Positions 58,277 to 64,000 of a stretch of 64,000 nt of DNA are shown piece by piece; position 1 is the stretch's first letter, and every line of letters begins with the position of its first letter. This stretch comes from an uncultured Duncaniella sp. (GTDB lineage: Bacteria > Bacteroidota > Bacteroidia > Bacteroidales > Muribaculaceae): NCBI GenBank assembly GCA_910577255.1, contig CAJTMH010000004.1:1-64000 (forward strand), read 5' to 3'. The notes under the pieces are model-generated. The model had not been told where the DNA came from. It did not search any database and saw nothing but the letters and a program-made list of their open reading frames with translations. A program made the translations under genes and the position numbers.

Positions 58277-60895
58277 ATGGAAGAATTAGCCACAAAATAC
58301 GACCCGAAAGCGGTGGAAGACAAATGGTATGGCTACTGGCTGAAACACCGTCTGTTCCACTCCGAACCCGACGCACGCGAGCCTTACACCATCGTCATCC
58401 CCCCGCCCAATGTGACAGGTATCCTCCACATGGGCCACATGCTCAACAACACTATCCAGGACATCCTGATACGCCGCGCACGCCTCCTCGGCAAAAACGC
58501 CCTATGGGTGCCGGGCACCGACCATGCAGCCATCGCCACCGAGGCTAAGGTGGTGACCAAGCTCGCGCAGGAAGGAATCAAGAAAAGCGATCTCACACGC
58601 GAGGAATTCCTCACCCACGCATGGGAATGGAAAGAGAAGCACGGCGGCATCATCCTTGAGCAGCTCAAGAAGCTCGGTGCTTCATGCGACTGGGAACGCA
58701 CGGCTTTCACCATGGACGACATCCGTTCACGCAGCGTAATCCGTGTGTTTGTCGACCTCTACCGCAAAGGCCTGATATATCGTGGCAAGCGCATGGTCAA
58801 CTGGGACCCCAAAGCCAAGACCGCACTTTCGGACATCGAGGTAATCTACAAGGAGGAGCACAGCAAGCTCTACTATCTCCGCTATAAGATTGTGGGCGAG
58901 GAAGGCTACGCCATAGTAGCGACCACACGCCCTGAGACCATCATGGGTGACACCGCTATGTGCATCAACCCAGATGATCCCAAGAATCAGCACCTCAGAG
59001 GCAAAAAAGTGATAGTGCCTCTGGTCAACCGTGAAATACCTGTCATCGAGGATGACTACGTTGACATCAACTTCGGCACAGGTTGCCTCAAAGTGACTCC
59101 GGCCCACGACATGAACGACAATATGCTCGGCGAAAAGCACGGACTGGAGACCATCGACATATTCAACGACGACGCCACCATCAGCGAAGCCGCAGGCATG
59201 TATGTAGGTATGGACCGCTTTGCTGTGCGCGAGCAGATAGCCAAGGACCTCGAAGCCGCCGGACTCATCGAGAAAATCGAGGAATATGAAAACAAGGTAG
59301 GTTACTCCGAACGCAACCAGGACACAGTCACCGAGCCGCGCCTCAGCGACCAGTGGTTCCTCAAGATGCAGTCGCTCGCCGACCCTGCCCTCGCAGCCGT
59401 GGAAGACGGAGTCATCAAATTCGTTCCCGAGAAATTCAAGACCACTTACAACCGTTGGCTCACCGATATTCGCGATTGGTGTATCTCACGTCAGCTCTGG
59501 TGGGGCCATCGAGTCCCTGCCTATTATCTCCCCGACGGTTCATACGTTGTAGCTGAAACCGCCGAAGAGGCCCTTGCATTGGCTCAAGAGAAGAATCCCG
59601 CCATCACAGCCGCCGACCTGCGCCAGGACGAGGACTGCCTTGACACATGGTTCTCATCATGGCTCTGGCCCATCTCGCTCTTCAACGGTATCCTTGATCC
59701 CGATAACGAGGAAATAAAATACTACTACCCAACCAACGACCTTGTCACCGGCCCGGACATCATCTTCTTCTGGGTGGCCCGAATGATTATGGCCGGCTAC
59801 GAATTTGAGGGTAAACAGCCGTTCAACAATGTATACTTCACCGGTATCGTACGTGACGAAATCGGCCGCAAGATGTCAAAGCAGTTCGGCAACTCACCCG
59901 ACCCCCTCAAACTCATCGAGGACTACGGCGCCGACGGTGTCCGCATGGGTATCATGCTCTCGGCACCTGCAGGCAACGATATTTTCTTTGACAAGAAGCT
60001 CTGCGAGAACGGACGAAACTTCTGCAACAAGATCTGGAATGCTTTCCGCCTCGTGAAGGGCTGGGAGGTGGATTCAACCATCGAACAGCCTGAGAGCGCC
60101 CGCATCGCCATCGAATGGTTCAGCGGCAAACTCTCGGAAGCTCTCGCCGAAATCAATGACTCGTTCGACAAGTTCCGCATCTCAGAGGCACTGATGACCA
60201 CCTATCGCCTCTTCTGGGACGAATTCTCATCATGGTATCTTGAGATGGTGAAGCCTGAATACCAGAAGCCTATCGACGCCGAGACCTACAAGGCTACCAT
60301 CGGCTTCTTCGATGCTCTGCTCCGTCTGCTCCATCCCTTCATGCCCTTCATCACCGAGGAGCTTTGGCAGCACATCGGCGACCGCCGCGAAGGAGAATCT
60401 ATCATGTATGCCTCCATGCCCGAAGTGAAGGGTGTGGACTCCAAGGTCCTCTCCGACATGGAGACCGCTAAGGAAATCATCAACGGCATACGTGGCATAC
60501 GTGCCCAGCGCAACATCCCCAACCGCGAGGAATTGCAGCTCAACGTGATTAATGCCGACATTCCGATGAAGGCAATAGTCAAGAAGCTTGGCAACCTCTC
60601 AGGCATAGCCACAGTTGACACCAAGGATGCCGCAGCCGCAACATTCATGGTTGACACCACTGAGTTCAACATCCCGCTTCTCAACAACATAGACGTGGAA
60701 GCCGAGCTTGAAAAGCTCAACAAGGAACTCACCTACCTGCAGGGCTTCCGCACCTCCGTGGAAAAGAAACTGTCAAACGAACGTTTTGTAAACAACGCTC
60801 CTGCTGCCGTGGTGGATGGTGAACGCAAAAAACTTGCCGACGCACAGGCCAAGATAGCAAATCTCGAAGCCTCGATCGCTGCCCTCAAAGCATAA
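58277..60895 (+). CDS. valS: Valine--tRNA ligase
   Basis: Class I aminoacyl-tRNA synthetase charging tRNA-Val, 872 residues from the ATG at 58277 (MEELATKYDPKAVEDKWYGY); the frame is open upstream to 58193 but that includes the promoter. The HIGH motif is GILHMGHML, the CP1 editing domain spans about 180-370, the KMSKS motif reads KMSKQFGNSPDP, as in other Bacteroidetes ValS, and the C-terminal coiled-coil arm (about 800-872) is present. A terminator follows. Confidence 0.98.
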   Translation: MEELATKYDPKAVEDKWYGYWLKHRLFHSEPDAREPYTIVIPPPNVTGILHMGHMLNNTIQDILIRRARLLGKNALWVPGTDHAAIATEAKVVTKLAQEGIKKSDLTREEFLTHAWEWKEKHGGIILEQLKKLGASCDWERTAFTMDDIRSRSVIRVFVDLYRKGLIYRGKRMVNWDPKAKTALSDIEVIYKEEHSKLYYLRYKIVGEEGYAIVATTRPETIMGDTAMCINPDDPKNQHLRGKKVIVPLVNREIPVIEDDYVDINFGTGCLKVTPAHDMNDNMLGEKHGLETIDIFNDDATISEAAGMYVGMDRFAVREQIAKDLEAAGLIEKIEEYENKVGYSERNQDTVTEPRLSDQWFLKMQSLADPALAAVEDGVIKFVPEKFKTTYNRWLTDIRDWCISRQLWWGHRVPAYYLPDGSYVVAETAEEALALAQEKNPAITAADLRQDEDCLDTWFSSWLWPISLFNGILDPDNEEIKYYYPTNDLVTGPDIIFFWVARMIMAGYEFEGKQPFNNVYFTGIVRDEIGRKMSKQFGNSPDPLKLIEDYGADGVRMGIMLSAPAGNDIFFDKKLCENGRNFCNKIWNAFRLVKGWEVDSTIEQPESARIAIEWFSGKLSEALAEINDSFDKFRISEALMTTYRLFWDEFSSWYLEMVKPEYQKPIDAETYKATIGFFDALLRLLHPFMPFITEELWQHIGDRREGESIMYASMPEVKGVDSKVLSDMETAKEIINGIRGIRAQRNIPNREELQLNVINADIPMKAIVKKLGNLSGIATVDTKDAAAATFMVDTTEFNIPLLNNIDVEAELEKLNKELTYLQGFRTSVEKKLSNERFVNNAPAAVVDGERKKLADAQAKIANLEASIAALKA

Positions 60896-60954
60896 GGCAT
60901 GAGTGGAGGGAATCACCTTCCTTCTCGACAATAGAACAAGAATAACGCATGTAA

Positions 60955-61007
60955 AAACTGCGGTGCAAATACCTAAAATAGTATCTGCACCGCAGTTTAT
61001 TTTTTCA
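60955..61007 (+). terminator. Terminator after valS
   Basis: An 18-bp stem with one mismatch (60955-60972 with 60981-60998), then ATTTTTT. On the other strand it may also serve the converging DUF308 gene. Confidence 0.92.
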
Positions 61008-61034
61008 CTTTATGGTCAATTAATGACACTTCCA

Positions 61035-61601
61035 TCACTCAGTGGCAGCAGGTTTATCACCGGTCGATGACATGGCCTGCGACTTGCGGCTGGGATGAGT
61101 GGCAATCCACTCGACAAGCGAACTGAATGACGAGCAGAGGAAGGCAATGCCGGTGATGAGGAGCACAATACTGTCGACTGTGCGGACATCAGTACACATT
61201 ATCACTATGCCGGCCACAATAAGGAGCACCGGAAGGATGTAATAGTAGAACGGCAGGATGAACGGCCGGCTCAACCAAGCCACAAAACAGAGATGATAAA
61301 CACCCGACACTATCAGCAGGAAGCCGAAGATAAACACAAGAATCTCGGCAAAAAGCCCTGGCATGGCACACATGATGACACCGAGAGCTGTGGCTCCGAT
61401 ACCGGTAAAAATGGCGGTCGTGCTCTTACGGGTCTTGCTGAATGTACCCATAAGAATGCTGAACACGCCGGGGATGATAAACACGATGCCTAACAGCACC
61501 ACTATCCATGACATCACCGCAAACCGCTGATGCATCACTATCATAGCTATGCCGGCGACCGCGACAATAATCGAAGTCACCAAATCAGTCTTTCCGTTCA
61601 T
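61035..61601 (-). CDS. HdeD/DUF308 family membrane protein
   Basis: A 188-residue protein with six hydrophobic helices in pairs, the DUF308/HdeD pattern (for example IVVLLGIVFIIPGVFSILMG, and VFIFGFLLIVSGVYHL). I chose the start at 61601 (MNGKTDLVTSI) because the frame upstream runs through an AT-rich leader (61602-61680) that has no membrane-protein character. The C-terminus is polar (HPSRKSQAMSSTGDKPAATE). HdeD in E. coli is linked to acid resistance; that role here is only by family. Confidence 0.82.
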   Translation of the reverse strand: MNGKTDLVTSIIVAVAGIAMIVMHQRFAVMSWIVVLLGIVFIIPGVFSILMGTFSKTRKSTTAIFTGIGATALGVIMCAMPGLFAEILVFIFGFLLIVSGVYHLCFVAWLSRPFILPFYYYILPVLLIVAGIVIMCTDVRTVDSIVLLITGIAFLCSSFSSLVEWIATHPSRKSQAMSSTGDKPAATE

Positions 61602-61731
61602 AATAACATATATTTTTAATTTTATACTTATATTATACCTTATAATATATACAACTCCCGGAGGCAAATAGTTGCACTTCCCACTGACGAAATTAACTAA
61701 CGGAAACAGCTCTGCCACTGAACGCATAATG

Positions 61732-61761
61732 AAAAGAGGAGTGTCAATCACGACACTCCTC
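61732..61761 (-). terminator. Terminator after the GH57 gene
   Basis: A 10-bp stem (61736-61745 with 61752-61761), followed on the minus strand by UUUU (A run 61732-61735), about 70 nt past the GH57 stop. Confidence 0.75.
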
Positions 61762-61830
61762 TCACAAAATGATAAGAAAGATTAGATAGATGGTCCGGAA
61801 TCAGACGAGACCGTTACTGCTGAAAGCGGA

Positions 61831-63312
61831 TTATTCAGCAGGTGTCTCGGGAGCCTCGGGAGCCGCTTTCTTAGCGCGGGTAGCCTTGGCTTTGGGGGCC
61901 TTGGTCTCCTTTTCAGCCTTGGGGGCTGCGGCTTTTCGTGCACAAGGCTTGCGGGTCTTTTTGGGAGCCTCTGCCTCGGCAGCTTTCTCACGGAGAAGAT
62001 GCTCTTCATTGAAGTGCTCGATATTCTTGCGCATCGATTCAGCCTCCTTGTTGAGAACTTCGATTTCACGTTCCTGGTTACGGATAGTGGTGAGGAGTGA
62101 GCTGAGTTCCTCGTTGTCGATGGACATGGGGTACTGTTCCTCGACACGAACTATGAAGTCAGCCAGAACATTCATATAGTTTGTGAACGCATCAAAAGGG
62201 GTATCGTAGGGTGAGAACTGCGAGTGGACAGAGCCGTCGTGCATGTTCTTGGTTGACATGTAGAAGAAGTGGTCGGCTGCCTGGAGGTAGTACCAGTCCT
62301 GCTTGAGACGACGGTCCTCACACAGACGCACGCGTTCGCTCACTGAGTAGAGTTTTGAGAATGCCTCGTTCTGCAACTTGTTGCCAAGCCAAGCTGAGGT
62401 GTCGCGGGCTTCGTCGGCCCATGAGATGGGATGGAGCACTGAAAGCTCTGCCACCGGTTTGAGCTTGGTGACTGCTGTGGTGGGTGTCCAGAACTCAATA
62501 CCTCTCTCCTCGGCGAAGCGAGGAAGTGCTTCAAGGAACTGGAAGATACCGGTCTCGCGCGGCTGGAAGTCGCCAAACACTTCAAGGTTCATGAAGAGGT
62601 TGACAATCTGCTCCTCGGCGGGAGTTGATGCAATCCAATTGATATACTTGTCGGCAGTGAGAGGATATTCGTCCCAAGAGGTGTTGCTGAAACGATCGGA
62701 GATATCATCACTGAATTTATCGTTCTTGAGAAGGATCTTCAGTTTGGGAGCCGAAGCGGCATTGTAGACGTAGTTGGGAGATTTCCAACCGAGGATATGC
62801 TTGGCACCTTCGGTGATCACACCCTTGTAACCCATGGCGAGAATCTGGGGAGCGAGTTCGTCGCTGTAGATAAGTTCGGTGTTGCGGAGAACTTTGGGCT
62901 GCACACCGAAGAGCTCCTTGATTTTCTCATCGTGCACCTTGACCTGGTTGACAAACTCCTCGGGATCGGCGAGCGATGAGAGTGAGTGAGCGTAGGTCTC
63001 GGCAAGGAATTCAACACAACCGGTGTCGGCAAGTTTCTTCAAGAGGTCGATGAACTCGGGGACATATTGCTCGAACTGCTCAAGAGCTGTTCCGGTGATG
63101 GAAAGAGCGCACTTGAACTTGCCGTTTGACTCCTCAATCATCTTCAGAAGACTTTCAGCCGCAGGGATGTAGCTGCGCTGGGCTATGCGGGTGACAATAT
63201 CGTCATTTGCGAAATCGTCGTAATAGTAGTGGTCGTTACCTATATCGAAAAAGCGATATCTTTTCAGACGGAATGGTTGATGGATCTGAAAATAGAAACA
63301 AATTGCTTTCAT
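61831..63312 (-). CDS. Glycoside hydrolase family 57 (alpha-amylase/glucanotransferase type)
   Basis: A 493-residue GH57 enzyme. Family regions: CFYFQIHQPFRLK at the N-terminus, ITGTALEQFEQY, TELIYSDELAPQILAMGYKG, ILGWKSPNYVY, FMNLEVFGDFQPRETG (region with the candidate nucleophile Glu), and the ADHFFYMSTK segment. A coiled-coil (about 410-445) and a Lys/Ala/Pro-rich tail (about 445-493) follow the catalytic part. No signal peptide, so it should act on cytoplasmic glycogen or maltodextrin. The GT4 gene is 9 bp upstream on the same strand, an arrangement common in Bacteroidales. Confidence 0.93.
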   Translation of the reverse strand: MKAICFYFQIHQPFRLKRYRFFDIGNDHYYYDDFANDDIVTRIAQRSYIPAAESLLKMIEESNGKFKCALSITGTALEQFEQYVPEFIDLLKKLADTGCVEFLAETYAHSLSSLADPEEFVNQVKVHDEKIKELFGVQPKVLRNTELIYSDELAPQILAMGYKGVITEGAKHILGWKSPNYVYNAASAPKLKILLKNDKFSDDISDRFSNTSWDEYPLTADKYINWIASTPAEEQIVNLFMNLEVFGDFQPRETGIFQFLEALPRFAEERGIEFWTPTTAVTKLKPVAELSVLHPISWADEARDTSAWLGNKLQNEAFSKLYSVSERVRLCEDRRLKQDWYYLQAADHFFYMSTKNMHDGSVHSQFSPYDTPFDAFTNYMNVLADFIVRVEEQYPMSIDNEELSSLLTTIRNQEREIEVLNKEAESMRKNIEHFNEEHLLREKAAEAEAPKKTRKPCARKAAAPKAEKETKAPKAKATRAKKAAPEAPETPAE

Positions 63313-63321
63313 GGGTTATCT

Positions 63322-64000
63322 TTATCTGTTTAATACTTTATTATATATATCAATCACTTTGCGTCCTGCCTTGTCCCAGGTAATCTGGTTAACTTCGGCG
63401 AGTCCGTCCTCACGCAGCTGCTGGTACATGGCCGGATAGGTCACGATGGAGTTGATGGCGTCAGCCATAGCGTCGATGTCCCAGTAGTCGGTCTTGATGA
63501 CATTGGTAAGGATCTCGGCGCATCCGCTCTGCTTGGAGATTATGGACGGCACACCCATCTGCATGGCTTCGAGGGGCGAGATACCGAATGGTTCGGAGAC
63601 GGATGGCATGATGTAGACATCGGATGCCTTGAGCATCTCGTAGACCTGGCTTCCTTTCTGGAATCCGGGGAAGTGGAAGCGGTCAGCGATGCCGCGCTCA
63701 GCGGCAAGGAGAATCATCTTGTCCATCATGTCACCGCTGCCTGCCATAACGAAGCGGACGTTGGGATTGTTCTTGAGCACCTTGGCAGCTGCCTCGACGA
63801 AGTATTCGGGGCCTTTCTGCATGGTGATACGGCCCAGGAAGGTAACGACCTTGTCCTTTGACTTATGCTCGGGCACATTGAGCTGCTCGGGGGTAAGAGG
63901 AGTGACGGCGTTATGCACGGTGGTCACCTTGGCAGGGTCTATGCCGTAGTTATTGATGACGGTGTCACGTGTGAGGTTTGACACAGTGATGATATGGTCG
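63322..64000 (-). CDS. Glycosyltransferase family 4 (partial, runs off the window)
   Basis: The C-terminal part of a GT-B glycosyltransferase; the frame stays open to the window edge and reads DHIITVSNLTRDTVINNYG before the first apparent GTG, so the beginning is outside. Visible features: VTFLGRITMQKGPEYFVEAA, VRFVMAGSGDMMDKMI, DVYIMPSVSEPFGISPLEAM, and the catalytic Glu-x7-Glu-type EPFGISPLE. It is thought to act in glycogen or starch-like glucan synthesis together with GH57, but the acceptor is not evident. Confidence 0.9.
   Translation of the reverse strand, partial: DHIITVSNLTRDTVINNYGIDPAKVTTVHNAVTPLTPEQLNVPEHKSKDKVVTFLGRITMQKGPEYFVEAAAKVLKNNPNVRFVMAGSGDMMDKMILLAAERGIADRFHFPGFQKGSQVYEMLKASDVYIMPSVSEPFGISPLEAMQMGVPSIISKQSGCAEILTNVIKTDYWDIDAMADAINSIVTYPAMYQQLREDGLAEVNQITWDKAGRKVIDIYNKVLNR

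Overview
The window is chromosomal DNA from a member of the Bacteroidales, most likely a Muribaculaceae-type gut bacterium. The grounds are: promoters of the Bacteroidetes type (TTTG, 19-20 nt, TAnnTTTG) upstream of many genes; few Shine-Dalgarno sequences; a GT3-family glycogen synthase next to a long alpha-glucan phosphorylase; a type III SerA with Lys in the usual active-site His position; tRNA genes without an encoded CCA; and LruC-like, DUF6056 and porin O/P proteins. The family-level assignment is inference. Most genes are dense, use G/C-ending codons heavily (hence many long antisense shadow frames) and are housekeeping or central metabolism.

Layout. 1-3.7 kb: serC-serA and rarA on the minus strand. 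4.0-7.1 kb: a small membrane protein, a PstS-like lipoprotein and a TPR protein. 7.4-11.7 kb: acyl-CoA ligase, thioesterase, dprA and a nucleoside phosphorylase. 11.8-14.7 kb: an Rnf operon carrying only rnfD-G-E-A, bounded by its own promoter and terminators. 14.8-17.4 kb: porin O/P, an ECF-like sigma factor and a gene of unknown function. 17.6-22.8 kb: two overlapping rhomboid proteases, an endonuclease/exonuclease/phosphatase protein and an M3 peptidase. 23.0 kb: initiator tRNA. 23.5-32.3 kb: a seven-gene efflux operon (TolC, four MacB/FtsX-type permeases in an ABAB arrangement, ATPase, membrane fusion protein) behind an exact sigma-54 promoter match with tandem TGTCC-N6-GGACA sites. 32.5-37.0 kb: GH3 and GH43 enzymes. 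37.3-41.6 kb: glycogen synthase and phosphorylase. 41.8-47.2 kb: cysteine desulfidase-like protein, era, fabH, rpmF, DUF177 and a GH25 lysozyme-like lipoprotein. 47.2-47.8 kb: SRP RNA and an otherwise gene-free region with strong hairpins. 47.8-51.7 kb: cvpA, sufB (without sufCDS), an RsmI-like methyltransferase and an MBL hydrolase. 51.9-55.9 kb: DUF6056 protein, tRNA-Pro, an AT-rich MntA/HepT toxin-antitoxin pair and an M16 peptidase. 56-64 kb: LruC-like lipoprotein, valS, an HdeD/DUF308 membrane protein, a GH57 enzyme and a partial GT4 glycosyltransferase.

Themes. Glycogen/alpha-glucan turnover appears in two separate places (GT3+GT35, and GH57+GT4). Envelope functions (efflux, porin, rhomboids, lipoproteins) are frequent. 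The two observations most worth following are the sigma-54-controlled efflux operon with its paired operator sites, and the split Rnf and Suf gene sets. No insertion sequences, prophage, rRNA genes or CRISPR arrays were seen. No wholly new multi-gene system is obvious; the efflux operon control region is the best candidate for something little described.
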